22,910 bases of DNA from Gemmatimonadota bacterium (GTDB lineage Bacteria > GCA-2686955), in contig NYZA01000068.1 in assembly GCA_002686955.1 (NCBI GenBank), forward strand, positions 1-22,910, in the 5' to 3' direction. The notes under the pieces are model-generated. The model was given only the letters and a program-made list of their open reading frames with translations. It did not search any database and had not been told where the DNA came from. Both the position numbers and the translations under genes were made by a program. Positions within the stretch are counted from its first letter, which is position 1; every line of letters starts with the position of its first letter. This document shows, piece by piece, positions 7,553 to 17,251 of the stretch.

Positions 7553-8356
7553 CTATTCCGCCGGGCCCACCGCCTCCCACGCCTCATCGAACTGTTCCCC
7601 GAGGCGTGTCCGCAGCTCGTCGACCGTCAGGCCCATCTCGATGGCGCCTCGATGGGCCAGGGAGATCTGGCGCGTCTCCTCCGAGACGATCACGACGACC
7701 GCGTCGGTCTCTTCCGTCAGACCCAGCGCGGCCCGGTGTCTCGTTCCGAGCGATTTCTCGACGACGGGATTCTGGGTCAGCGGCAGAATGCACGCCGCGG
7801 CGACGATCTGATCGCCGCGCACGACCACCGCACCATCGTGGAGCGGAGTGTTCGGCGTAAAGATCGTCGTCAGCAGATCGGCCGAGACTTTGGCCCGAAT
7901 CGCTGTTCCCTTCTCGACGATGCTTCTGAATCCGACCTCTCGCTCCAGTACGATCAGGGCTCCCATGGAGAGTGCCGCCATTTTGGACGCCGCGAGAACC
8001 ACTTCTTCAACCGCGTCGTTGCGCTCGATCGTGAAATATCTGGCCAGCAGACGGCTCTCGCCCAGGCGGGTCAGCACACGCCGGAGCTCCGGCTGAAAGA
8101 CGATCACGAAAGCGACCAGAAACACCGTACGCACATGAGATACGAGGTAGTTCAGTCCATCGAGCCGCAGCGTGTCCGCCAGGACCGACACAATGACGAT
8201 CAGGAAGAGGCCGATGAACATCGGCACCGCGCGGGTGCCGCGAATCAGTCCGAAGAGTTTGTAGGTGAGAAAGCTCACGACCGCCACGTCGACCACGTCG
8301 GTCGGACGGATCGAAAGGAAGCCGATCCACAGGGCGCCCTGGTCGAAGTGGATCAT
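7553..8356 (-). CDS. cdaA: Diadenylate cyclase CdaA (c-di-AMP synthase)
   Basis: CdaA makes the second messenger c-di-AMP from two ATP at the membrane. The 267-residue product has three N-terminal membrane helices (about residues 15-95) ending in VFQPELRRVLTRLG, then a DAC (DisA_N) domain. NTPLHDGAVVVRGD holds the catalytic DGA and GTRHRAALG the RHR motif, both intact. It is the last gene of the tilS-hpt-ftsH-folP-cdaA run and overlaps folP by ATGA. The usual partners cdaR (ybbR) and glmM, which often follow cdaA, are absent: the next gene is rlmN on the other strand, only 3 bases away. Confidence 0.95.
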   Translation of the reverse strand: MIHFDQGALWIGFLSIRPTDVVDVAVVSFLTYKLFGLIRGTRAVPMFIGLFLIVIVSVLADTLRLDGLNYLVSHVRTVFLVAFVIVFQPELRRVLTRLGESRLLARYFTIERNDAVEEVVLAASKMAALSMGALIVLEREVGFRSIVEKGTAIRAKVSADLLTTIFTPNTPLHDGAVVVRGDQIVAAACILPLTQNPVVEKSLGTRHRAALGLTEETDAVVVIVSEETRQISLAHRGAIEMGLTVDELRTRLGEQFDEAWEAVGPAE

Positions 8357-9230
8357 CTCGCGGCCTCCCGCGAAACACCCGCTCGCTCGACGAGAGCCGC
8401 TATGCGCACCGAATCGACGGCTTGCGGCACGTCGTGCACCCGCACACCGGCCGTTCCCCGCAGCACTGAAATCGCAACACTTGCGATCGATCCTGCCAGG
8501 CGATCATCCAATCCCCGTCCGGTGATCGATCCAATGAACGATTTCCTCGATGTCCCCACGAGCACCGGAACGCCCAGATCCGCTAGCTCGTCCAGGCGCG
8601 CGAGCAACTCGATGTTGTGGTCCACCGTTTTTCCGAACCCGATCCCGGGATCGACGACGATCCCCGAAGACGCGATCCCCGCTGCGCACGCCCGCTTGAT
8701 CGCCCCTTCGAGAAAGTGTCGCACCTCGCCGACAACATCTTCGTAGTGGGGGGAAGCCTGCATCGTTCGTGGCTCACCCTTCATGTGCATAAGCACAACA
8801 CCGGCCCCGGCATCGGCGATCACCTCCGCCATCGCGCCGTCGCCGAGCGCCCTCACATCGTTGATCGCATGGCAACCGAGCCCCAGCACCGCACGGGCCA
8901 CCTCGGCCTTGCTGGTATCGACCGAAATCGGAACGTCGATCTCTTCGAGCAGGCGCTCCAGCACCGGAATCAACCGATCGAGCTCCTCGGCCGCCGATAC
9001 CCCCTCCGCCCCCGGCCGCGTCGATTCCGCCCCCACGTCGACAATATCCGCACCCTCGGCGACCATCGCCCGCGCCCGCGCGACCGCCCGCTCCCGATCG
9101 AAGAATCGCCCCCCGTCGGAGAATGAATCGGGCGTCAAATTGAGAATCCCCATCACCACCGGCCGCTCGGGCCACGGAAGCGCGCGGGATCTCCATTCCC
9201 AACGCCCGCCCCCCGGTCGTGCTTGCCGGG

Positions 9231-9234
<4 letters not shown>
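8353..9234 (-). CDS. folP: Dihydropteroate synthase FolP
   Basis: FolP joins p-aminobenzoate to dihydropterin pyrophosphate in folate synthesis and is the target of sulfonamides. The 293-residue product shows the two signatures of the TIM barrel: MGILNLTPDSFSDGG (about residues 28-42) and DVGAESTRPGA (about 66-76). SVDTSKAEVARAVL, NDVRA, VVDPGIGFGKT, GTSRKSFIG and the C-terminal RVHDV are also present. An N-terminal stretch of about 25 residues precedes the barrel (GGRWEWRSRALPWPERP). The ATG at 9234 overlaps the ftsH stop (ATGA) and its own stop overlaps cdaA the same way, so translation is coupled along the operon. This folP-after-ftsH order is common in bacteria. Confidence 0.97.
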
Positions 9235-11294
<2,060 letters not shown>

Positions 11295-11355
11295 CGTGGT
11301 TCCTCTCTTGCTGCCGCCGCCCGTAGGCGATACGCGAAGCCGGGCATGCGGTTCC

Positions 11356-11910
11356 TTACTCCTCGGTCTTCGGCGGCAATTGCAAGATCGCTATTTCAGG
11401 TAGGTTGCGGTAGATCTCTTCGTAGTCGAGGCCGTAGCCGACCACGAACTCGTCCGGAATCTCGAAGCCGACGTAATCGAGGGTCACACCGGCATGGAAT
11501 GCTCGCTCCTTGCGCAGGAGCGTGCAGATCTTCAGGCTCGCCGGCTCTCGCAGCTCCAGGTGGTTCTTCAGATAGAGCAGAGTGAGCCCGGTATCGTAGA
11601 TGTCCTCGATCAGGAGCACGTGGCGGCCTTTGATGCTCTGCGAAAGATCGCCGAGAATGCGCACGCTCCCCGACGAGCGCGTCCCGCCCGCGTAGCTCGA
11701 CACCGCCATGAAATCGACCTCGTGGTCCTCATACATCGATCGGGTCAGATCGGCCAGAAACACGAAGCCGCCTTTGAGGATGCTGACCAGCAAGGGGCGC
11801 TTCCCCCGATAGTCCTCGGCGATCCGCGCACCCAGTTCCTGAATGCGCGCCCGAAGATCCTCGGCGGAGATCAGAGTTCGAAAAGTAGGGGACGGGTTCA
11901 GAGCAGTCAC
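11356..11910 (-). CDS. hpt: Hypoxanthine phosphoribosyltransferase
   Basis: The enzyme salvages hypoxanthine (and often guanine) to the nucleotide using PRPP. The 184-residue product has the PRPP-binding loop VLLIEDIYDTGLTL (about 98-111), LKGGFVFLADL (45-55, family LKGSFVF) and the C-terminal GYGLDYEEIYRNLP, all typical of HGPRTases. Pairing with tilS and ftsH is a widely conserved order. GTG 11910 overlaps the tilS stop, but the AAGGAG site abuts that GTG directly. Codon 4 (CTG, about 8 bases after the site) is a possible true start, and the N-terminus is variable enough in the family to allow it. Confidence 0.95.
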   Translation of the reverse strand: MTALNPSPTFRTLISAEDLRARIQELGARIAEDYRGKRPLLVSILKGGFVFLADLTRSMYEDHEVDFMAVSSYAGGTRSSGSVRILGDLSQSIKGRHVLLIEDIYDTGLTLLYLKNHLELREPASLKICTLLRKERAFHAGVTLDYVGFEIPDEFVVGYGLDYEEIYRNLPEIAILQLPPKTEE

Positions 11911-13322
11911 TCCTTGTGTTCGTCTTCTCGGTCTTCGTGTGGATCGCCCTTCGGCGGCATAGCGACGATCCTGATGATCTCTCGCGCCCCTTTCTCAGGG
12001 ATCGCCCTTTCGTCGAGTCGATGACCGGCGATCCAAAGTATGCCCTTGCGATCACTCAGCACGGGCACACCGGGTCTCGATCGTTTCGGGATCTTCCGGT
12101 CGATCATATAGTCGGAGAGCTTCCGCTCTCCCGGTCCTCCGGCGGGCCGAAAGCGGTCGCCCGCACGGCGGGACCTGATCGTGAGCGGGGGATCGACCTC
12201 TCCCAGCTCGGCGACCCAGCGCCCGCGAATCGCGGGATCCGGGCACGCCCGCTCAACCTGGAAGGACCAACCTCCGACCTCGATCGTGGCTCCGATCGCA
12301 AGCGTCGTTTCGGCCAGCTCGTCTTGCTGGAACTGCTCGTTGGACACCACGATCCGCTCGTCGAGCACCCGGAGTCGGATCCCCGGCGCGAGCTGGGCGT
12401 CACGATCCCGCTCCAAAACGGCATCGATCCGCGCCAACGCGACCGGCCGGCCTTCCCCGATCAGCTCACGAAGCGCAGCGGCAACGATCATGCATCTCGA
12501 AGCGCGATGATAGGTTGCGAGCACAGCTCGATCAAGCCACGTCTCCCCGGCCGGCGAAGCGACGCGCGCGCGCTCCAGGCCCGCCGCTGCATCCGCCTCG
12601 GCGACGCTCGAAACGCCATCGAGAAGCCGGGCGGTCTCGGCCAGGCGCTCCACGACGCGCGGATTCAAATTGGCCTCGAGCCAGGGGATCAGCTCCTTTC
12701 GCACCTTCACGCGACGAAAACGTCGGTCCTCGTTGCTCCGATCCTCGCGCCAGCCGAGCCCCCGCTCCCGCAGCCAGTCCCGCAGATCCCCTCTCCGCAT
12801 CGCGATCATCGGCCGCACCACTCCGTCGTCACGGCGAACCCGCGGCCCCGAAAGCCCTCGCGGACCGGCTCCCCGCGCCAGATTGAGCAGCAGCGTCTCG
12901 GCGCGATCGTCCGCCGTATGGGCGGTCGCGATCGCTTCGGCCCCCACCTCATCGGCCATCGCCCGCAGCGCCTCGTATCGAAGCCGCCGCGCGACCTCCA
13001 TCACACCGCCCCCCCGCAGCCGCCGCTCCTCCGCCACATCCGCGCGGCGACGCCGGAAGTCCAGCTCGAGCGAATCGGCCAGATCGCGAACGAAAGCCTC
13101 GTCCTCATCGGCGCTCCGCCCCCGGAGCCCGTGGTTCACATGCCCCAGCACCGCCTCGACCCCGAGCCGCCCCCGCAGCCGAGCCACCATCGCCGCCATC
13201 GCCACCGAGTCTCCGCCCCCGGAACAGGCCAGGAGCACCGTGCCCCCGGCGGGGAAGAGCCGATCGCCCTCCACCGCCCGCACGAGCTCCTCGAGAAGAT
13301 CGGGCTCGCCCTGCTCTGCCAT
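11907..13322 (-). CDS. tilS: tRNA(Ile)-lysidine synthase TilS
   Basis: TilS converts C34 of the CAU-anticodon isoleucine tRNA to lysidine, changing both its codon and amino-acid identity. The N-type PP-loop LLACSGGGDSVA, GHVNHGLRGRSADEDEAFV and AHTADDRAETLLLNLARGAGPRGL are intact. The C-terminal domain has SRRAGDRFRPAGGPGERKLSDYMIDRKIP. I chose ATG 13322 (471 residues), with GGAG about 10 bases upstream, because it puts the PP-loop about 34 residues from the start, as is usual. GTG 13415 in the same frame would add 31 residues rich in Arg and Pro and begin only 17 bases from the tRNA. It is the first protein gene after the tRNA and probably shares its transcript. Confidence 0.93.
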   Translation of the reverse strand: MAEQGEPDLLEELVRAVEGDRLFPAGGTVLLACSGGGDSVAMAAMVARLRGRLGVEAVLGHVNHGLRGRSADEDEAFVRDLADSLELDFRRRRADVAEERRLRGGGVMEVARRLRYEALRAMADEVGAEAIATAHTADDRAETLLLNLARGAGPRGLSGPRVRRDDGVVRPMIAMRRGDLRDWLRERGLGWREDRSNEDRRFRRVKVRKELIPWLEANLNPRVVERLAETARLLDGVSSVAEADAAAGLERARVASPAGETWLDRAVLATYHRASRCMIVAAALRELIGEGRPVALARIDAVLERDRDAQLAPGIRLRVLDERIVVSNEQFQQDELAETTLAIGATIEVGGWSFQVERACPDPAIRGRWVAELGEVDPPLTIRSRRAGDRFRPAGGPGERKLSDYMIDRKIPKRSRPGVPVLSDRKGILWIAGHRLDERAIPEKGAREIIRIVAMPPKGDPHEDREDEHKE

Positions 13323-13432
13323 CGGACGCGGTCTCCGCTTCCGCACCGGAAAAGAGAATGGGCTCTCGAGCGCGTCGAAGAGCCCAGAATCGGCGCCGGG
13401 ACGCTCGTTGCTCACCCGGAGCGCCGTGAAGC

Positions 13433-13509
13433 TGGTAGCGGCGCAGGGACTCGAACCCCGGACACGCGGATTATGATTCCGCTGCTCTAACCAACTGAGC
13501 TACGCCGCC
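13433..13509 (-). tRNA. tRNA with CAT anticodon, probably elongator tRNA-Met
   Basis: A complete cloverleaf of 77 bases includes the encoded CCA (13435-13433). It has a 7-bp acceptor stem closed by a G1-U72 wobble, a GCTC/GAGC D stem, anticodon stem GCGGA/TCCGC with loop ATCATAA (anticodon CAT), variable loop GTGTC, and a T arm with TTCGAGT. The discriminator is A73. CAT can mean elongator Met, initiator Met or the TilS substrate Ile2. The G1-U72 closing pair and lack of three consecutive G-C pairs flanking the anticodon argue against an initiator. The acceptor pairs G4-C69 and G5-C68 differ from the C4-G69/C5-G68 used by E. coli TilS. Elongator Met is therefore favoured. The gene lies directly upstream of tilS. 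Confidence 0.93.
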
Positions 13510-13521
13510 AGAGAATCGCTG

Positions 13522-13551
13522 AGCGTAACGAGAGCTGCTTTTGGGGGTCAA
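13522..13551 (-). promoter_or_regulatory. Probable promoter of the tRNA-tilS-hpt-ftsH-folP-cdaA operon
   Basis: On the minus strand, TTGACC (13551-13546), five of six to the -35 consensus, precedes TACGCT (13527-13522) by 18 bases. The -10 match is weak (first T, A and last T). A start near 13515 would place the tRNA 5' end only about 6 bases into the transcript, as expected for a tRNA leader. No other promoter-like pair was seen between the tRNA and the repeat region. Confidence 0.4.
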
Positions 13552-13776
13552 TCGGAATCGGGTCGGGAGCAGGGCGATCGAAGAGAAGATGGGGATGGGG
13601 ACTGAGTATTGAGGTGCTGGTCGCCGCCATTCGTTGCCAGGCCCGCCCAACGGCTCCGCGGCACCGAACGCGACGCCCTGATGGGCCGGGTGGGCGGTTG
13701 GGGGGAGGCCGCGCTCCACAGTGCTCCAGGCGGTTCTCTCTTTCAAAGGCGGCGCCCGGACAACGAGCAAGTGGGT

Positions 13777-13930
13777 GCACACAGAGGGGGGTGAGCTTGT
13801 CAGATCTCCGCGAAATGAGCCGAATCCGACCAAGGACCTTGCTCTGGGAGCCGAATTGGCGACTCCTCGGCGCGCTTTGTCAAGTTCACCCCCTCTGTGT
13901 GCGTCAGGTGTCAAGTTCACCCCCCTCTCC
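13777..13930. repeat. Imperfect inverted-repeat element with three TGTCAAGTTCACCCCC-like copies
   Basis: The left arm (13777-13802), beginning GCACACAGAGGGGG, pairs with the right arm (13878-13902), ending CCCCCTCTGTGTGC. The first 14 bases are perfect and the rest follows with one extra G and a few changes. The 75 bases between them look unrelated to any gene. A second copy of the right-arm core, TGTCAAGTTCACCCCC, lies at 13909-13924 in direct orientation after a short spacer. The layout recalls a small non-autonomous element or a REP-type palindrome cluster. No transposase is present in the window, so its class is not known. Confidence 0.6.
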
Positions 13931-14130
13931 ATGCAACATCCGGACTGGATCGCGTCGCCGCTCGTGTTCGGGTGCTTTCCTTTGCGTCACAACTCCGCGC
14001 TTTGAAATGGGAAGTGCTGGTTGCGACATATCTATGCGTCGCAGCTCATGGCTCCCACGGTTGAGTTGACGGCTCTGGCGCCGTGCGCGCCGCAACTCGG
14101 TGTTTCGTTTTCTGAAAAGGGTGTTGTGAC

Positions 14131-14268
14131 GTGGTTGGGGCTCTCGACGGGTGCAGGGGGGCGGCGCGGTTGGGGCGTGGTTGGGGCTCTCGGCGGGTGC
14201 GGGGCGAGCGGCGCGGTTGTGGCGTGGATCGGGCTTTCGGCGGGTGCGGGGCGAGCGGCGCGGCGGGC
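14131..14268. repeat. Minisatellite, three tandem units of 45-47 bases
   Basis: Three head-to-tail copies start at 14131, 14177 and 14224, each beginning GTGG and containing GGGCTYTCGRCGGGTGC and GCGGCGCGG. Units 2 and 3 are closest to each other; unit 1 differs by several changes in the middle and unit 3 is slightly short. The unit length is not a multiple of three in every copy, and no reading frame around it resembles a known protein, so it is most likely non-coding. Confidence 0.75.
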
Positions 14269-14477
14269 TTGAGCTCAGCGGATTCGTGGACCCCCGCGCC
14301 TCAGGGCATGGGGAATGGTGCATGAGGTGGGGCGCGTGGGCGGGGGCCGGCCGTGTCTCTCGGGGCACCGAGGGCGGGAGCTTCGATGGAGCGGAGCGAC
14401 GGGGCGTGCCTGGCGAGGTGCGTCGGGGATCGGCGGATCAGTGCTTGGTCCCCCCCCCAATATCCCCAACTCGGCTG

Positions 14478-14579
14478 CCAGATTTCGTGAATCGGAAAGC
14501 GATCGAGGGCCGTGTCGCGGCTGACGAACGACAGGCCCTCCGCCATGGCCTGGGGCACGAGGCGGGACCGGTTCACCTT
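14478..14579 (-). pseudogene. Remnant of a PIN-domain (VapC-like) toxin C-terminus
   Basis: On the minus strand, 34 codons read KVNRSRLVPQAMAEGLSFVS followed by RDTALDRFPIHEIW. This matches the C-terminal pattern of PIN-domain toxins (family form roughly DRLLIAQALAEGLTLVTRD..F..YPV..LW), including the conserved Q-A, the S/T-x-D strand and the final Trp. The frame continues past the Trp without the expected stop and has no PIN-like sequence before it: the N-terminal acidic residues of the active site are absent. It is therefore a decayed fragment, with no antitoxin visible. Short similarity of this kind could be chance, so confidence is moderate. Confidence 0.45.
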
Positions 14580-14670
14580 CGCGCGGCAACCGTGTGGTGA
14601 AGACGCCCCGACCGCGATTCGGCTACGATGGCGATCTGGGTTGTTTCGACATCCGCCAGGAGAATTCGAC

Positions 14671-15693
14671 GTGAATCGCAGACTTCTTTTTGCTTTCGTT
14701 TGCGCCGCGCTGGGCGGCTGGGTTTTGTCGCCGCGATCGGCCGAGGCCGTTGCGGGAGGCCCCACCAAGATCACGCTGGGGATCGCCATCCCTTCGTATG
14801 TGCACGCGGTGGCGTGGCTCGCCGAGGAAAAGGGGTTTTTCCGGGAGAGCGGGCTCGAGGTCGAGGTGATCGTGATGGGCGGATCGTCGGCCACTATGAA
14901 GGGGCTGGTTTCGGGCGATCTCGATATCGGACTCGGCGGTGGGGACGCGGTGATCAAGGCCGACCTGGCGGGCGCCGATCTGGCGATCTTCGGGGGGGTC
15001 GTGAACCGTTTCTACCATCGGCTGGTCGGTTCGAAGGGCGTGGCGGGCGCGGAGCAGCTCAGGGGTGGGGCGATCGGGTTGCCCTTCTTGGGCGGTCCGC
15101 AGGATATGGCGGTGCAGTTCGCTCTCGATGAGCTGGGACTGGGTTACAACCGCGAGGTCGAGATTCGCAATATGGGCAAGGAGTATGCGCGGCTGGTCGC
15201 GCTCGACAAGGGGCTCGTCGATGCGATTACTTCGGCGGCGCCGCCGGCGATGCTCCGAAAGATGGGGCTGAATGTGCTGGTCGATCTGCCCGCGTCGGAC
15301 CGGCCTTTTCCCTACATGATGATGGTGGCGCGGCGGCGCACGCTGGCCGAGCGGGGGAAGATGGTGGAGAGCTTCGTCGAGGCGCTGGCGCGGGCGATGC
15401 GCTACTACGCTCTAGAGCGGGACGGGTCGTTGGCGCTGCTGGGCGAGCATCTGGGTGCCGACAAGGGTGAGCCGGACGACGCCTATGCCGCTTGCGGTCC
15501 ATCGCTCTTCAGCTACCCGCCCTATCCCGATGCGCGGGGCGTGCAGGCGGTGCTCGATTTTCTGGGTGGGCAAGAGGATCGGGAGTTGGCACGGGCGGGG
15601 GATCACAAGGCGGCTGAGTTCATCGACACGACGATTCTCGACGCTCTTGCGGCACGGGGCGCTTTCGAGATGCCGGCCGAGTCCGCGAATTGA
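14671..15693 (+). CDS. ABC importer substrate-binding protein, NitT/TauT (NMT1/SsuA-like) family
   Basis: The 340-residue product has a signal peptide (residues 1-26, cleavage at AEA before VAGG). The family opening ITLGIAIPSYVHAVAWLAEEKGFFRESGLEVEV follows, then the ligand-loop features MGGSSATMKGLVSGDLDIGLGG and a second lobe from about residue 115. Such proteins bind nitrate, taurine, alkanesulfonates or pyrimidine thiamine precursors in the periplasm; the ligand here cannot be read. GTG 14671 is supported by AGGAG 8 bases upstream and by the signal peptide; the frame is open further upstream but adds no homologous sequence. It is the first gene of an importer operon and its stop overlaps the permease start. 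Confidence 0.9.
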   Translation: MNRRLLFAFVCAALGGWVLSPRSAEAVAGGPTKITLGIAIPSYVHAVAWLAEEKGFFRESGLEVEVIVMGGSSATMKGLVSGDLDIGLGGGDAVIKADLAGADLAIFGGVVNRFYHRLVGSKGVAGAEQLRGGAIGLPFLGGPQDMAVQFALDELGLGYNREVEIRNMGKEYARLVALDKGLVDAITSAAPPAMLRKMGLNVLVDLPASDRPFPYMMMVARRRTLAERGKMVESFVEALARAMRYYALERDGSLALLGEHLGADKGEPDDAYAACGPSLFSYPPYPDARGVQAVLDFLGGQEDRELARAGDHKAAEFIDTTILDALAARGAFEMPAESAN

Positions 15694-16475
15694 GTGGATC
15701 GCGGGAGAGGGCGGCGGGGCCGGGGTCGGGCTACCCGGTCTTCTTCGCCTCGCTGGCGGTGCTCCTGGCGAGCTGGGAGGCTGCCGACCGGGCGGGGTGG
15801 ATCAGTCCGGTGCTCTTTTCCAGCCCTTCGCGCATCGTCTCGAGCGGAGTCGATCTGCTCGGCTCCGGGATGATCAACGACGACCTCGCGACAACGCTCG
15901 CCGGATTCAGCGCGGCGTTCTTCATGGCCACCTTCTTCGGAGTGATCGCCGGCATCGCCATCGGCTACTCGGAGACGCTGTATAGGATCTTCCATCCCTA
16001 TATCGTGGCGGTGAATGCGGTTCCCAAGATCGTGCTGATGCCCCTGGTGATCCTCTGGTTCGGGCTGGGCTTGCCGTCGAAGGTGTTTCTCGGCGGGGTG
16101 ATGGCCGGCTTTCCGATCGTGGTCGGCACCCATGCGGGGGTGCGCGGGCTGGATCGCGAGTATATCCAGCTCGCCCGCGCCTTTCGCGCGTCCCGCGGGC
16201 GGATCCTGCGTTCGGTGATTCTACCGAGCATCGCGCCCTATGTGCTTTCGGGGATGCGGGTGGGGATCAACTACGCGATGGTCGGTGTGCTGATCGTCGA
16301 GTTTTTCGCCTCGGGCAAGGGGGTCGGCTACCGGATGGTGCTCTACACACAGAATTTCCAGATCGATCGCTTCTTCGTGCTGCTCGTGGTGGTGGTCGCC
16401 TTCACGCTCGGGTGCACGGAGCTCGTTCAGCGTCTGGAGCGGCGGCTGGGCAGCTGGCGGCCGGCGGCACTCTGA
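15690..16475 (+). CDS. ABC importer permease, NitT/TauT (SsuC/TauC-like) family
   Basis: This 261-residue membrane protein has about six helices. Its cytoplasmic EAA loop ends DREYIQLARAFRASRGRILRSVILP and then GMRVGINYAMVGVLIVEFFAS, characteristic of SsuC/TauC/NrtB permeases. It forms the channel for the preceding binding protein and is driven by the following ATPase. The start is TTG 15690, overlapping the upstream stop; the first 20 residues (SGSRERAAGPGSG) are polar and could be trimmed, but no better start lies nearby. The stop TGA shares its A with the ATPase ATG. Confidence 0.93.
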   Translation: MSGSRERAAGPGSGYPVFFASLAVLLASWEAADRAGWISPVLFSSPSRIVSSGVDLLGSGMINDDLATTLAGFSAAFFMATFFGVIAGIAIGYSETLYRIFHPYIVAVNAVPKIVLMPLVILWFGLGLPSKVFLGGVMAGFPIVVGTHAGVRGLDREYIQLARAFRASRGRILRSVILPSIAPYVLSGMRVGINYAMVGVLIVEFFASGKGVGYRMVLYTQNFQIDRFFVLLVVVVAFTLGCTELVQRLERRLGSWRPAAL

Positions 16476-17251
16476 TGTCTGCGCCTGCTTCGGTCGATCG
16501 CGATGTGGTCCTGAAGCTCGATCGGCTTCGCAAGGAGTTCGTCGAGGGGCGCGACGGACGCGGGGACCGGCGACTCGAGGTGCTCGACGATCTGAGCTTC
16601 GAGGTGCGGCAAGGGGAGTTTCTGTCGGTCATCGGACCCAGCGGTTGCGGCAAGACCACCCTCTTGCAGATCCTCGGCGGCCTCGATGAGCCTTCGGCCG
16701 GTTCGGTCAGGGGCAGCCGTGAGTCGATGGCCTTCGTCTTCCAGCGGCCGCTGCTGCTGCCCTGGCGCAATGTGCTCGGGAATGCGCTCTTCTCGATGGA
16801 ATGCCAGGGACGGTGCGCCGCCGACGCGCGTGGCGAGGCCGAGGAGATGCTGCGGAAGGTGGGGCTCGGACAGTTCCTCGACTACCTGCCCCACCAGCTG
16901 TCCGAGGGTATGAAGCAGCGGGTGAATCTGGCGCGGGCGCTGCTGGTGAAGCCCCGGATCCTGCTCATGGACGAGCCCTTCGCGTCGCTCGATGTCGACA
17001 CGCGGGCGTCGATGCATCATGAGCTACTCAAGCTCTGGCGCGAGCAGGAGCTCACGGTCGTTTTCGTTTCTCACAACCTGGAAGAGGTGGTCTTTCTGTC
17101 GGATCGAGTGGTCTTTCTATCGGACAAACCGAGCCGCATTCGCCAGGTGGTCGAGATCGATCTGCCGAGGCCGCGAGGCGTTGGCGCCGACGCCAAGGTG
17201 GCCCTGGTTCGGCTGAGCGATTCTTTTGTTGAGTTCATGCAGTCGCGGTGA
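16475..17251 (+). CDS. ABC importer ATPase, NitT/TauT (SsuB/TauB-like) family
   Basis: The 258-residue ATPase has Walker A GPSGCGKT (54-61), Q-loop Gln90 in AFVFQRP, the signature LSEGMKQR (142-149), Walker B ILLMDE (162-167), D-loop SLD and switch His200 (VSHNLEEV). LLPWRNV after the Q-loop is typical of the nitrate/sulfonate/taurine branch. The signature has E in place of the usual G at position 3 (LSEGM rather than LSGGM), a change also seen in this branch. ATG 16475 overlaps the permease stop (TGATG). An upstream in-frame start at 16412 would only extend into the permease gene. Confidence 0.95.
   Translation: MSAPASVDRDVVLKLDRLRKEFVEGRDGRGDRRLEVLDDLSFEVRQGEFLSVIGPSGCGKTTLLQILGGLDEPSAGSVRGSRESMAFVFQRPLLLPWRNVLGNALFSMECQGRCAADARGEAEEMLRKVGLGQFLDYLPHQLSEGMKQRVNLARALLVKPRILLMDEPFASLDVDTRASMHHELLKLWREQELTVVFVSHNLEEVVFLSDRVVFLSDKPSRIRQVVEIDLPRPRGVGADAKVALVRLSDSFVEFMQSR

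Larger units (their letters stand above)
13510..14670. other. Repeat-rich region without an intact gene
   Basis: These 1161 bases lie between the divergent tRNA-tilS operon and the ABC importer. No open frame in them shows an intact family. They hold the tRNA promoter, an inverted-repeat element with three copies of a TGTCAAGTTCACCCCC-like motif, a three-unit minisatellite, and a PIN-toxin-like remnant on the minus strand. Near the right end a TACGAT (14624-14629) is a possible -10 for the importer operon, without a convincing -35. The contents suggest a decayed insertion or accessory site. Confidence 0.55.

Noticed and set aside
11916-13490. Open frame of 524 codons on the plus strand, running into the tRNA
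   Set aside because: It is antisense to tilS and crosses the tRNA gene, with no recognisable motif.
14131-14268. CRISPR array
   Set aside because: The units are contiguous tandem repeats without unique spacers, and no cas gene is present.
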